A DNA stretch of 64,000 nt from Oidiodendron maius Zn (taxonomy: Eukaryota > Ascomycota > Leotiomycetes > Myxotrichaceae): the NCBI GenBank assembly GCA_000827325.1, contig KN832870.1:2232001-2296000 (forward strand), in the 5' to 3' direction. The translations under genes were made by a program, and so were the position numbers. The notes under the pieces were generated by a model. The model ran no database searches. It was not told the origin of the DNA and saw nothing but the letters and a program-made list of their open reading frames with translations. Below are positions 9,640 to 20,439 of this stretch, one piece after another. Within the stretch, counting starts at the first letter, position 1, and each line of letters starts with the position of its first letter.

Positions 9640-12600
9640 AGTCCAAACCGTCACACCTAGGCACAAATGCACTACTCTTTTCACTCTTTCCTCACATTTT
9701 GCACAGCGCACTTACGGTAATTCTTAAGGGTGATTAGGCCTGCACTCTAGTGTTAATGTGAATTCAATGCTCTTCTATACATTCTTTCTAAACGGGCGGG
9801 AGTTTACTTTTTTCAAAAAATCAATTTAACGTACGTAGCACGATGAGCGGACTTAGAAATTAATTTTCCGACAGTCGAATTTTAGTAGTAAGAGTTTCAT
9901 AACTGCATACTTGTTGGTAGTTGTACACAACCAACCAGTGAAATAATTAGGGTTCATTCTGGCTTTCCATCATCGGCCTACTCCCCTTTACCCCAGACCT
10001 AGACCCCACTAGTGCGTTGTGTGGCTTGATAGTCCACCCACCCCACAAAATTGGCGAGTGGCTTGGACGAGGGGAACCCCACTTCCAGTTCAGCAGGGGG
10101 AGCTTGCCAGCCGACAAAAGTGGATTTAAGCTCTTGTTCCGTAGTGTATAGCTATTGACTTCATTCTGCCTAAATAATAAGCTGGAGATTGGCCTACTAT
10201 CCTACCGTATTCGTATGCTTTGTTTGTCAAGATCGTATGTCTAATGAGGGCATCGTCCGTAGCCCGGACCACAATTTCCATACTGGCATACTTGATTAAT
10301 AATTAGCCTCCTAAATTGTATTTCAACTTGAACAAACTTCCCCAACTTTTCTAGCCCAGCAATCCTTACGAGAAATTGACTGAGATAAAAAGAAATAAAC
10401 CATCGAACTCTAGTTATCCGCATCTCCCTCCCCCTCTCAACGCGAAGCTTCATTCCATGGATAACCAAATCGATCGGCAACAACCACCCTACTACCACTA
10501 TTATCACACATATGGAGTTTGCGGTCTTGTATGAGGTAAGACTTTGAATGTAGCTCCTGATTCTGGCATAGACTAGTAACTAGAACCAGAGCGAGAACAT
10601 ATGTTTTGTGCATGGGCCCAAAAAGCCCGCAGACCCGATAGTCCTGCACATCCGATAGACTGTTGCGAGACGGCCTCGAGAAAACATGCCTTTCTGCAAA
10701 CCCTATACAATCCAGCCCACTGCATATCCTGGTTACAAATATGTCTAGTGCATGTTTGAGTGAATACGCCGTAAAGGAGAGGATATATTGGAGGATTCGG
10801 TCTCGAATAAGGCTCTGTGTTCTACATTCTGGCAGTCAGTTTCGCTCCTAGTGCTTCCGAGCATTCGAAAACTCACGCGATGCCCAATACCCAACCACCG
10901 TCATCCACTGTCCTTCCACTTGAGATTCGTTGCCCTAACGTACTTGAACTTTGGTCGTCAGGCAGTGCAGACACCGAGGGGTATAGCACTCTGGGCATGG
11001 ATCCGTCTGTATACGAATTCCCCCATGGCCGCATTGGCACTACAAATCCGTTAGCTAGTTCCTGCGACGTGCGGTATTCTCTTGATTACGCATTCCCATA
11101 GATATACCGTCCTCCGTTTTGATGGGGGCTATCAACCAATTATTAGCTTTTTTTAAGCCATTGAAGGCCCGCAGACGGCGAGCTTGATCAATCTACCCAC
11201 TTTTATCTCCTGGAAAGGAATCATTGGATGGCGACATGTCCTGCGAGGTAAGAAGGGCTCGATTGAGATTGGATTTGCTCCGTCGCAAGCTCCGTCTCGA
11301 GCTCCGGTGGTTGAAGTGACATCGTGAAGCTGTGAGTGGTTGGTGCATGGCAGGGATTCCCTTGTTGCCATTGATCTATCAATTGAGAAGGAAGAGCAGA
11401 GAACAGAGGAGCAGCTACTTCTACGGAAGAGTTCCTTTCAACGGTTCTCGCTCCTTAGAGCCGGCAGCGAATAGCACTATTTCATTGAAAGAAAAAGAAA
11501 AGAAAAAAATCAAACAAGGGTCCATTCTTCTGCCTGAGGCAGAAATAGCTTTGACTCTTTTGAAAACAGCTGCTCGAAAGCCATCTGGAGAAAGAAGTCA
11601 AACGCCATTGCGATGATGACCATTTCTTTGTTCTTCGGAAACCGGCTTCAGAGCCTCCGTTAATTAGTGGAGAGAGTGGAGCTTTCGTTCTGCTGCTTGA
11701 TTGGCCTCTCAGGTCACTTGTCACACCTCGCATGACCCTTCAAGTTTGTCTGGGCTGCCAACGAGATCTCGTTGATATTACTTGTGATGACGCAAATAAG
11801 GTTAAGTAGTCAAACAGATGTCCTTGCGCTCCTCGGGACCATCTTGTGAAAGCGTCACAAATGCTTAGTCGCATGTGTAGCGGCAACCTCGCATACATGC
11901 TTCCTCTGTCCGCCATGCTCCTCTGTAGTATCTAGAATGCGGGCCGTTTCCGTGTGCCGTACTTTTTCATATGCTCAACTTCGTGACGTTCTTAGTTGAC
12001 ACAGCACAGTGATCCTGTAATACATATAGACTCATATTATTATTAAATTCTGTCACTCGTCGTTAAACCACTGCATATCCCAAAAGAGGCCCGAAATCTT
12101 CCAAATCCATGGTAGTGACCAGTCACACTGCGATACATTATCTGCCGCCTCACTTCTCATTTCCATATCGCTTTGCCAATCGTGCTCATCTAGCGGAGCT
12201 GTATCTTTATGGTTGGGCAATAGGTACATCGAAGGCACTGGCTTCCGGGGCACGGCTCAGTTAGTATACTGAGTCTGGCTGGGCCAAACTGACACTATGA
12301 TCTCGGCATCAGCGGGTCTCGTAGTTATGTTGGCAAAGACAATTTACATACTGCCATACATACACCGTCTCTCGATGCCTAGGAGGTTGAGGGCAGTATC
12401 AATCCGTTTCCGGGGAATTTCCTAGACTCTGCGGCTTTTTTGGGAGAGCGCTGAGCTTGAATTCATAGATAACCGACTTGGGAAGATGGTGAAGTTCTCA
12501 TACGAGGCACCAGGATGCGCATTCGTCTGCCCCAGAAAACCAGTCCCGTGAATCGGCGATCAGACATAGATCAAGGCAGCCGGTGGCTTGTGAGGAGTTG

Positions 12601-13886
12601 CTGATTGCAGTGTTGTCAAAGCTGCGAAGCATTGTTTGCGTTCCATTGAGGGCTTCGTGCCTCCACAATGTAATACCTCTCCCGAAGAATAATGAAGTAC
12701 TGAGACACCTACGCTGAATTTTGCCAAAATAGTCATAGTTCTCAATCGGCAAACGATATTGCTTTAAAGTGTTTTAAACTCGGATCGCGAGAAAGGCCAG
12801 CAGCATGGCTTTCAATCTGCAAAGTGTGACTCGCACTGCATGCAATATGAAAGCCTCGTTCTGCAAGCCTTACTTAACGGTACCACAAACTTTTCTGAAA
12901 TATATGTGGAAGCTTATGTTCTAATTCGGGTTATCGGTTTACACTTATTGCAACATATCGGCGAACTCAGGAGTTTTTAAAGGCACATTGTCACAATGTT
13001 TACTTGCAAATAATAAGCAAGAACTGCTAAGGACTTGTGCAGCCGTAATTTGAAGTATCAAAATTGCCAGAAACAAGGGAATCAGAAAGGCTCTTGCCAC
13101 AGTGGTAGTGTGCTGATGCCTGCGGCATCAAGCATATATAGCATGCGGGTACTTGCAGAGATGACACCACGCGGAGTTCGAGATCTGCCATCAAGATTTG
13201 TAATCCCTATATTAGCTAAGCTTGGCATCAAACGCAACTATTGATTTGTAGTGTACTCTCTCTACACCATTATCTTAGATGATAATGTTGTATAGGATAC
13301 TACCCTAGTCTTGCTACTCTAACTCTAGATGCGTAATACTAAGGGGAGAAGAAACGAGAGCGTAACTGAAAAGACCTAAGAGATAAAGTGCTGCCCAGGT
13401 TACTGTAACTTTACATCTGAATCCACCTTCCTAGGATTGTCTATATATATTACATCATGGTCCATATGTGTTCTAGAACTAAGGAAAGAGCGCTATGCAC
13501 TTGCCGCTCCCCTATGTCTGTTGACCAAGGGCAACTGAGGTTTGCAGTAACTCGTACACTAAATAGAATTACTCTTCTATGACAACGATAAGTTCTTCGC
13601 CTTCATGATTGTTTGGCTTTCTTTATATTCTCAGTGCGACGTCTGTGGTAGTTTCTATTTGTGAGTCATCGTGTAATTTAGGTTCTGAACTAAGACAGCT
13701 TATATAGAAGAAATATTTCTATTGACTCCCATAATCACTTTATGCACTCAAATCAAGTCACATAATCATTTTGCTTCCCACAATCGCTTTGCTTGCACAG
13801 CAAAGGTAAGATGACTAGTAACAGCGAAACTACAAGCTTTAAAAGATCACTTAGATAAATGCCGACTTTGACTTCCGTCTTCTACA
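9640..13886. other. Long gene-poor, AT-rich region
   Basis: About 4.2 kb without a supportable gene. Short frames on both strands (for example 10241-10507, 11332-11616, 12053-12253, 12498-12752) show no family I recognise. The minus-strand frame at 12053-12253 (WQSDMEMRSEAADN, CDWSLPWIWKISG) reads like protein and may be the tail of a decayed gene, but I cannot name it. AT content rises toward the right and merges into the pseudogene-rich segment. Confidence 0.4.
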
Positions 13887-14773
13887 ATGGATATCTTGGA
13901 CGAATTAGAAAATCTGGCTACAAATGCCGCTTACTAGGAGCTCGATGACCCAGATAAGGGAACAATCAAGATGTGGCAAGACCGTTTTGGCTATACCTAC
14001 AAACATGCAGCGGCAATGATAGGATTCACAAAACATGCCAACAAGCCATCTTCAACGCAACAAGCAATTCTATCCCCTGCAAAGGCACGGGCAATATATC
14101 TTCTTAAACTCGATAGCCCTCTCACTACTCCAGCAAAAGTCCAAATAGCTGCAAACTTGCCGGCGATCCCAGAACTATACCGGGGAACTAGCGACGAAGG
14201 GGGGTCTTTATTCTGCAAAGTAGACGGCCGAACAAAGTTAGCAATCAAGAATTGGCTTTCTATGCAAAATGGTCTTAGGCTTAGACCCCTTTTCGTCCCC
14301 ATCGGAGCAGCATACAAGGAACTATCCCCTAACTCACTTTACCATACACTCAGCAAAGACTTCACACTCCCACAATTTAGACCACAAGATGCACAACTCC
14401 TTACGATAGAGCCATCATTTGGTCGCGCAAGATCAATACCCGGTTTGGTATTTCTTCCACGGTACTTTAGCGACTATTCCAACGCTTTGTAGTGTTCTAT
14501 CCCTTGCTAAAGAGGAAGTTCCTATTTTGCATAAAGCAAGATTACATAGAGGGAGAATGAAGACGGTGGGGAATGGGAAAGTATAATGCGCTTGTTGATG
14601 GACTGGAGACGAATTATGTTAAAGGGTCGGCGTACCTAGTTAGGTCGGAAGAACATGAAGATAGGCTAAGGAAATATGAGACTGAGGCGTATGAAGTCGT
14701 GAGATGTTTGATTGAGATAGATGATACAATACTGCAGGGTTGTACTTTTAGGTTTATTAGTGAAGCTGATTAA
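13887..14773 (+). pseudogene. Broken gamma-glutamylcyclotransferase-like (AIG2-like) gene
   Basis: The reading starts at ATG 13887 (MDILDELENLA) and meets an in-frame TAG at 13935. It then resumes in the same frame for about 170 codons (MWQDRFGYTYKHAAAM onward). The diagnostic GGCT/AIG2 motif WYFFHGTL appears in another frame near 14446-14470. The rest of the domain (YNALVDGLETNYVKGSAYL, then EEHEDRLRKYETEAYEVV and GCTFRFI) is in a third frame, ending at 14773. So there is at least one stop and two frame changes, one of which could be a lost intron. AIG2-like folds include gamma-glutamylcyclotransferases acting on gamma-glutamyl peptides. The TAG could derive from CAG by a C-to-T change in a CpA context, as RIP produces, but this is not proven. 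The gene is most likely dead. Confidence 0.7.
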
Positions 14774-15740
14774 TAGCTGGGAAATGGGTGGCAATTACCT
14801 TGCAGCTCCTCAAAAATTCACATCGTGCTCTGACCAGTATATGACTTTTTTGGAGGAAATCATATGGAGTGAGTGGTCCATGCCACCATATTTTTGAGGT
14901 AATAGTCAGGCCAACTTCGACGGCTTTCCGTTTCTTAGTCGCAATCGTTTTAGTAAGATATTGCCGTACTCTGAGCAGTTAATGCCATCATCATCGATAG
15001 CTTCCATTCTTCCCCTTTCCAGCTTCGTTATGCGAAAGTAGGGTGTTAGTATAGCGTAGATTAGGTTCGCAGCGAGGCGAGGCTGTAGAGATTGTGACAT
15101 GATTCTAATGTGAGCGTGAGGCTGTAGTTTCGGTTGCCATCGAAACCGAAGCTCAACAAGCAAAAGCATGCATAGATGGTACTGTACTGCGAGCCCAAGA
15201 CCACAGTAACTGGTAAAGGCGCGACATGGCACGACTGTGTAGTTGCGAGGTAATTGTAGTTTGAACACGATAATTGGCGCTAGCTGAGAGAGGAGAATGG
15301 GATCGCTCTGTGTGGAAACCTAAAGGCGATGGAAGTTTGAACAACACTGAGTAGATACAAATTAATGGGACGGTAAAAGCGTAGGGTAGAAGGCGAAAGT
15401 ACTGCCCGTCTAGTCTCTTAAGGATGTATCTTGGGATCTTTATCTTTTAGCCAGCAGCAATGACCTAACAGAAACCCTACTGCATCTAAAATATTTTCTA
15501 GGATCTTGCCTAGGTAACCCCATTAAGAGGTCTAGATTAGGTTAAATCCATGTTCTTGAAGGGTCTCTTTGTCTGTGATACCGTTTTCTATAATTAGCTT
15601 ATTGTTTTCATTAATGCTCTTAGCGTTATACTTAACGTTAAGGGCTACATTAGTAGTAAGCGGGACATTCTCTATTGTCTTCTTAAGATCAACTCAAGAG
15701 GCTGGAGCCCTTTGTTAGTGACCTATCAAATACTTCTTTC
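14774..15740. other. AT-rich intergenic with protein-like debris
   Basis: No intact gene. The minus strand at about 15533-15700 keeps an open run of some 56 codons without a start (for example KKTIENVPLTT, NGITDKETLQEHGFNLI). It reads like a coding remnant, but I cannot assign it. Minus frames at 14906-15347 are not convincing. Confidence 0.3.
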
Positions 15741-16250
15741 ATGGCAACCTACTACATGTACTTCCCGTTCCTGAGGTGCGAAGTGAAGTGTGATACTGCG
15801 GCTCTCGATGCTGCAGATAAGCAAAATATCCATAGCATGACGATGGCGGTGAGGGGCGTTGTCAAGTTCTTCAGGCTTCTAAAAAGGGAACCAGAAATTC
15901 ATCGCCAGATTCTCGCCTTCTCACTCTCGCATGATCACCGGACGGTGAGAATCGCGGCCACTACCCTATTATTGATGAGAAGAATACCACATTCTACCGG
16001 TATCCTCTCCGCACGTTTGATTTTACAGAGCTCGATGGCAAAGAGAAGTAGACGGCATAATTGTTCACGAAAGTTCTCTTCAGCTGACGAACAAAAAGAC
16101 GACAAATCCGCGGAAGATTACGTCTTTAGCAGTTGATAAGTCCCAGTCAGCTAGTAAGTCACCTTCATCCAATTGCGGCACTGAGACTCACGAGTCTAGA
16201 AGGGATGCTGCCGGCAGGGACCTGCTAGGGCTTAACAAAGCCAGATGAGA
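15741..16250 (+). pseudogene. Decayed DUF7924-type fungal gene fragment
   Basis: The opening MATYYMYFPFLRCEVKC, followed by LDAADKQNIHSM and AFSLSHDHRTVRI, matches my memory of the DUF7924 family of fungal proteins of unknown function. The family's next block (HYPIIDEKNTTFYRYPLRTFDF, here in parts) is found in a neighbouring frame from about 15968, so a one-base shift lies near 15960-15970. That frame then meets TAG where family members keep Trp (GKEK then stop) and further stops. TGG to TAG is a G-to-A change of the kind RIP makes. The 131-codon frame that stays open to 16136 is the wrong frame after the shift. Upstream exons may be missing. Confidence 0.6.
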
Positions 16251-16384
16251 GCCTCTCTAAGAAGCAGCCATTCCCTATGAGCCACATCGCGATGATCATG
16301 CTACCGTGAGTGACGTTCCATTACTACAGCGTGGCGGAGGAGGTCCTCTATACTCCTTAAAGTTACATTTAGGTGAGTAGCTAT

Positions 16385-16600
16385 TTAAGTAGCCTCCTGC
16401 AACCGTCGATGCGTCAAGACTTGATCTATAGTTTTTCTAGCCGTTGGGTTTGGATTTATCATCATTTTCTGTGTCTCGGGGCCAAGTTCCTTCCCCCACC
16501 GCTCGAATCTTAGTTCAGGCTGTTCCTTAGCTGCTTCCTCAGCTATTTCCGACGCTATATGCCCGCCAGACTTAGCTAAATGCCTGTCATCTTTCCTCTC
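16385..16600 (-). pseudogene. Remnant of a protein kinase C-lobe (C-terminal end)
   Basis: A 71-codon open run on the minus strand without a start, bounded upstream by TAA. It reads EEAAKEQPELRFERWGKELG, then NPNPTARKTIDQVLTHRRL. The second block looks like subdomain XI of eukaryotic protein kinases, where a conserved Arg sits in a P-T-A-R-x-T-I-x-Q-V-L context just before the domain ends. Only this last piece is present; the ATP-binding and catalytic loops are absent. It is therefore a fragment, opposite in strand to the DUF7924 remnant nearby. The assignment rests on motif shape only. Confidence 0.45.
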
Positions 16601-16725
16601 TTAGATAGTTACGCGAAGAAATATTGCATTAAACTCAAGAAATATTACATACAATTCAACAAGACACCAAGTATTTCGAAGCCTTTTGGAAGACAATTAT
16701 ATCTATAAAAACATAACGGTTATGA

Positions 16726-16754
16726 GGTTAGAGGTTAGGGTTAGTTAGGATTAG
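16726..16754 (+). repeat. Degenerate telomere-like TTAGGG run
   Basis: GGTTAGAGGTTAGGGTTAG followed by TTAGGATTAG: about five imperfect copies of the fungal telomere unit TTAGGG. It lies inside the pseudogene-rich region, far from a sequence end in this window. Could be an interstitial telomere relic or chance. Confidence 0.4.
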
Positions 16755-16767
16755 TCTCGGGGGTTTT

Positions 16768-16785
16768 GGGGGGGGGGGGGGGGGG
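16768..16785 (+). repeat. Homopolymer of 18 G
   Basis: Uninterrupted run of 18 G, preceded by GGGGGTTTT and followed five bases later by CCCCCC. It could form a G-quadruplex or hairpin, and its length is liable to sequencing error. Confidence 0.9.
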
Positions 16786-17260
16786 TCTGACCCCCCATAT
16801 AGGTATACCTTTAAATAAGTGGGTAGTGTTTTGGTCGCTTTTGAGATTTGGGCGACGGCGGGCATATAGCTGGTCCGTTATTGATTGTTGACGTACTCGA
16901 TATGGAGTTGACGACTTGAATTGCTACAGTGGGAGAAGCCTATTAAATACATAAGTAGTATCAAATGTACTGTATGCCTGCGTATATTAAGTCCTTCGGC
17001 ACTCCAACATTGATGAAGCATATCTTTATCATGTGATTATTTCTATGAGAAAATTTATTAAGCATCTTGGCAAAGTGGGGGAGACATATTCATCCTACCG
17101 AAGTTTTACGGTTATAGTTCGCTGGCAGCGGTGATACCATAGTTAGTGAAGACTCGGAGCATCATTACCCACTAAGACTGCGTCATATCTCACCTTCTCA
17201 CTGCGCTACAATACCACTGCCTACAAATACCGCTACCTATAGTTATATCACCCATTAGCG
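16786..17260. other. AT-rich upstream region of SRR1-like gene
   Basis: No gene seen. Holds the presumed promoter of the SRR1-like gene at 17261. No clear TATA box or repeat besides the G-run at its left edge. Confidence 0.4.
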
Positions 17261-18253
17261 ATGCTCCAAAGCAATACTAAAGCTGGTAGGAGAACAAAGA
17301 GGACTAAACAAATTCTCAGATCATTTGCTGCGGGTGCACCACTCTTCCCTCGATCTTTGCTAGAGGACCTCAACAGACAGTTGGCACTAGGCAAAAACCA
17401 TGTGTATATCAACGACTTTGACAATAACCGGCATGAGTATAGTCTAAAGGCCCCGGCTTGGTGCAGGGATGCCGGCTCGTATCGGATCCTGTACAACAGC
17501 CTTCAATCGCTTACGAACTTAAATCCATCAGATGAAGAGCACAACCCAAATCCAGTATCGATCACTTATGCTACATACGAAGAGCCAAAACAAAGTCTTG
17601 CCTCTATAAGACGAGCATTTAGGTCCAATCGTCGAGCATGGATGAAGAGCGAGACCTACCCGTGGCTCATTCGCCAAGTTAGAAGCATGGCACATATCAC
17701 TTGCCTCAACAAAATCGTCTGCTTTGGCCTTGGGACCCTTGGACTAATGGCCGAGCAGAGCGTAGCTTACTCGCATACACAACACGCTGCAGTTGAGACG
17801 ATAGTTAAAACTTTAAAGGAGCAACTTTCATGTGATATTCTTTGTTATAGCCAAGACCCTGCATATAACGATGCCGATAAGGAAGTTCTTCGGAGCATAG
17901 GCATCACGCCAATCAATGATCCAAAAGGATTTTTGGAAGTCGATAGTAACACACTCGTCATCTCCGTCAATCCAAACATCCCTGTGAAGCAAATAATTGC
18001 GGATGTGCAATGGCCGGGCGGGATGATATGGAATACTGTTGAGCCAGAAGAACAGGAGATGACAACGTGGACCAAAATTATTATGTCTAATACAGAAACT
18101 TGGCTGGCCCCTTTTACTACAGACCCCGATTCCCCTCGAGTGCGACATATGGTTCAGCAATACTCACAAGAAGCTTTCCAAGACGTTGAAAAGAGATTCG
18201 GGGACCTCACGATATATATACGAAAACCACCTCAAGTCACTTCCCCCACATAA
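17261..18253 (+). CDS. SRR1-like domain protein
   Basis: Intronless ORF of 330 residues. The first 140 residues are a variable basic region. From about 150 comes the SRR1-like core: KIVCFGLGTL (151-160), then QHAAVETIVKTLKE, ILCYSQDPAYNDADKEVL, the block GITPINDPKGFLEVDSNTLV, SVNPNIPVKQIIAD and GGMIWN. SRR1 family proteins were first described in Arabidopsis red-light signalling and the circadian clock, with homologues across eukaryotes including yeast. The biochemical activity in fungi is unclear. All core blocks are in one frame with no stops, in contrast to the broken genes on both sides. It may belong to a multi-copy lineage-specific family, since such SRR1-like genes are common in filamentous fungi (general recollection). 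Confidence 0.8.
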   Translation: MLQSNTKAGRRTKRTKQILRSFAAGAPLFPRSLLEDLNRQLALGKNHVYINDFDNNRHEYSLKAPAWCRDAGSYRILYNSLQSLTNLNPSDEEHNPNPVSITYATYEEPKQSLASIRRAFRSNRRAWMKSETYPWLIRQVRSMAHITCLNKIVCFGLGTLGLMAEQSVAYSHTQHAAVETIVKTLKEQLSCDILCYSQDPAYNDADKEVLRSIGITPINDPKGFLEVDSNTLVISVNPNIPVKQIIADVQWPGGMIWNTVEPEEQEMTTWTKIIMSNTETWLAPFTTDPDSPRVRHMVQQYSQEAFQDVEKRFGDLTIYIRKPPQVTSPT

Positions 18254-18837
18254 CGGTGTAAATTCTTTGGCAAGAGACGACAAAGCAATGGAAATCGGGG
18301 AAGGTGAGGGCGAGCATGTCAGCTTCAAGTAGGATATGGCATTGCTCTTGTGAGATTCTTGAAGACCTACCAAGACGCCGATAAGCAGGAGAGCCTAATT
18401 CACGTCGCTGGTGTAGCCATCGATTCGCGGTTCGGAATGTGATATTCTCGGTGGCAGCAATTGCCCTAATAATCTCGTATCTATTATCATAAGCTTGAAA
18501 AAATGATGACCTTTTGATTGTATTAGCTTCGCAGGCTCTAATATATCTTGGGGGAGCACTAGGAAGAAGTGTAGAACGCGTCGAGGGTGCTATTATGGCG
18601 TGTATTGAGAGGTTTATTCTGCGATTCTGGTGTTTTGGTGACTGTCAGTCGTACTACATTACAGATGTAACTCGCCTACTGGCCGACTTGAACAAGTTTA
18701 ACATCAACCTCCATCGTCCGGTATATACTGGTAGCATCCCTGCACAATGGCTCGCAGTACGTCTATTTACTTTTAAAGTCATGACTAAAATCTAGAACTA
18801 ACTCTTACCACGGTAGCAGCTCCCCCCTGCCCCACCC
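18254..18837. other. Intergenic within pseudogene-rich segment
   Basis: No gene supported. A sequence ATGGCTCGCA followed by GTACGT at about 18748-18764 and a later CTAACTC...TAG could be the first exon and intron of the guanylate kinase remnant that follows, but the frame does not join correctly. Confidence 0.3.
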
Positions 18838-18993
18838 CGATCGCCAACCTATCGTTATCTCTAGGCCTTTAGGTATTGGTAAAGGGACACTTATTAATGC
18901 TCTTTAAAGAATACCCAAATTCGTTTGCATTAACTGTATCCTATACAACGCGCAAGCCACGGGCTAGTAAAGTTAAGAGCGTGGCCTACTTTT
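18838..18993 (+). pseudogene. Guanylate kinase N-terminal fragment
   Basis: One frame reads DRQPIVISRPLGIGKGTLIN, then shifts after about ALF to another frame reading LFKEYPNSFALTVSYTTRKP. Together these cover the P-loop (normally GPSGxGKST, here RPLGIGKGT) and the following GMP-binding region (SxTTRxPR) of guanylate kinase, which converts GMP to GDP. The frameshift lies near 18897-18905. The C-terminal two thirds of the enzyme are absent. Loss of the first Gly of the P-loop and the shift show it is dead. A full-length functional copy presumably exists elsewhere, since the enzyme is essential. Confidence 0.65.
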
Positions 18994-19009
18994 TGTCTCC
19001 CCTTTTTAT

Positions 19010-19262
19010 TTTCCTCCCTTATCTCTGTACGGCGCCTTCAACCTTGACAACGGCCTTATCGGCACTGACATTGTGGTGGCGGTGCTGGAGGTAGAGGCAG
19101 AGGGCGATGTGGACGCCGTGCTTGAGGAAGACATTGCTGATGGGACCGTTGATGATGTCGTCGACGGACCGGGTCTGCACAAGCGTCAGAGCAATCTGCG
19201 TTACATACAGAGGTGGACAAGTACAGACCTGGCGGGAAATAAGCCTGACCTTGAACATACAA
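19010..19262 (-). pseudogene. Fragment of an unnamed conserved fungal family
   Basis: The minus strand reads QIALTLVQTRSVDDIINGPI, NVFLKHGVHIALCLYLQHRH and then HNVSADKAVVKVEG before a stop. I recall similar blocks (LKHGVHIALCLYLQHRHH, EAVVKVEGTAH) from longer ascomycete proteins of unknown function. Here the sequence ends soon after KVEG, where relatives continue, and no exon structure rescues it. Most likely a truncated copy. A shadow frame on the plus strand (19073-19429) is not credible. Confidence 0.4.
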
Positions 19263-20009
19263 ACTATGTTAACTTCGACTCATGTATCTCGGTTTTGATT
19301 GCGACCTGGTTTGGGGCCATCATATACTGCATACCTGTACGACTTTCGCCGCATAATGCTCGGAGGAGTCCTCACAGCAAGCTTTACTTAATATTTGCAA
19401 AGGATTTTGTTGTTCTTCTCACGTCTTAGCAACTTTGCGCTGATTGTTGGTTGAGATACCATTCTCCGTCTATCTAACCCTCACGATTTAATATCGTACA
19501 CATTGTGCTATCGAGAAAGTATCAACCTCCCATAATGGCTAGGACGTGTAATCTCAGCATGCACGTCTATTTGGAGAGACACTCCTTCTATAGACTGACG
19601 TAAACGGGTTTCGCCGTGTACATCAGTTCTTGGAGCTTACAAACAAGGGCAGAGAACTATCTGTTTATCATAAACATAGGGGAAAAGATGGATATGTATT
19701 AATATCGTGTTACATGCAACAAACCTACCGTGATTTAGCCGTCAAGCGGCTGATTACCATCACATGATACCGATCTTCACAAACTCGGCATTAAGCATTC
19801 ATAAAACCACGTATAAATTTAAGTTACTCGTTGCTAAATTTCTGTTCCCGCCAGTGGTACTTTCCACTTCAAATCAATATTATGCTATAAATGCCCTGAT
19901 CATACTCCCAATCATGTAACAAGACAAATCTCTAGTGTACCAACTGCTTTCAGCGTTTCATTCACTTCCGAGAGTATCTATCGTATCTGTTGTTTACCAC
20001 AAACCCCAG
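19263..20009. other. AT-rich intergenic
   Basis: About 750 bases with no supportable gene; many stops in all frames. Separates the unnamed fragment from the TPR fragment. Confidence 0.4.
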
Positions 20010-20258
20010 TCTCCAAACATGCTCAGGAATATGAACAATCTAGCTGGGAACTACGCACAGCAGGGTCGATGGAAGGAAGCTGAAGATGTTCAGGTGAGAG
20101 AGACTTGTAAGAGAATGCTCGGCGCAGAGCAGCCGAACACGCTGGGTAGTATGAATATCCTCGTCAACGTACTGGGATCAAGGACTATGGATGGAGGCGG
20201 AAAGCTAGAAGCGCAGGTAATGAAGATAAGAAAGAAGATTCTTGGCGCACCACCTTGA
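20010..20258 (+). pseudogene. TPR (kinesin-light-chain-like) repeat fragment, likely from an NLR-type protein
   Basis: The frame reads SPNMLRNMNNLAGNYAQQGR, WKEAEDVQV, KRMLGAEQPNTLGSMNILVN and EAQVMKIRKKILGAPP. This is two degenerate tetratricopeptide repeats of the type found in tandem at the C-terminus of fungal NB-ARC/NACHT STAND proteins. The second repeat has lost the usual W-K-E-A core (MDGGGKLEAQV). No nucleotide-binding domain is present within reach, so this is an orphan fragment. It abuts the MFS transporter promoter. Confidence 0.6.
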
Positions 20259-20439
20259 AATCCGCAATGGCCAGTTAAAATACCGAATCGCTTATTAAGA
20301 AAATCCCCATGTTGGCGCTAGTAGCATTGTAGGCTGCTGATTCGCTGTAAGATTGCCGTGTCTTGTAAGCCTCATGACGATGAAACCCTCGAAGTAAAGT
20401 TACACATGCGGCACCTGAGGATGCTTTCGCCCTCAATCA

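Noticed and set aside
12053-12253. Minus frame with WQSDMEMRSEAADN and CDWSLPWIWK
   Set aside because: Reads like protein but is too short and unassignable; no neighbouring exon found. Mentioned only as possible debris.
15533-15700. Start-less 56-codon minus open run
   Set aside because: Could be coding debris of any origin; no family recognised and no start, so not called as a feature.
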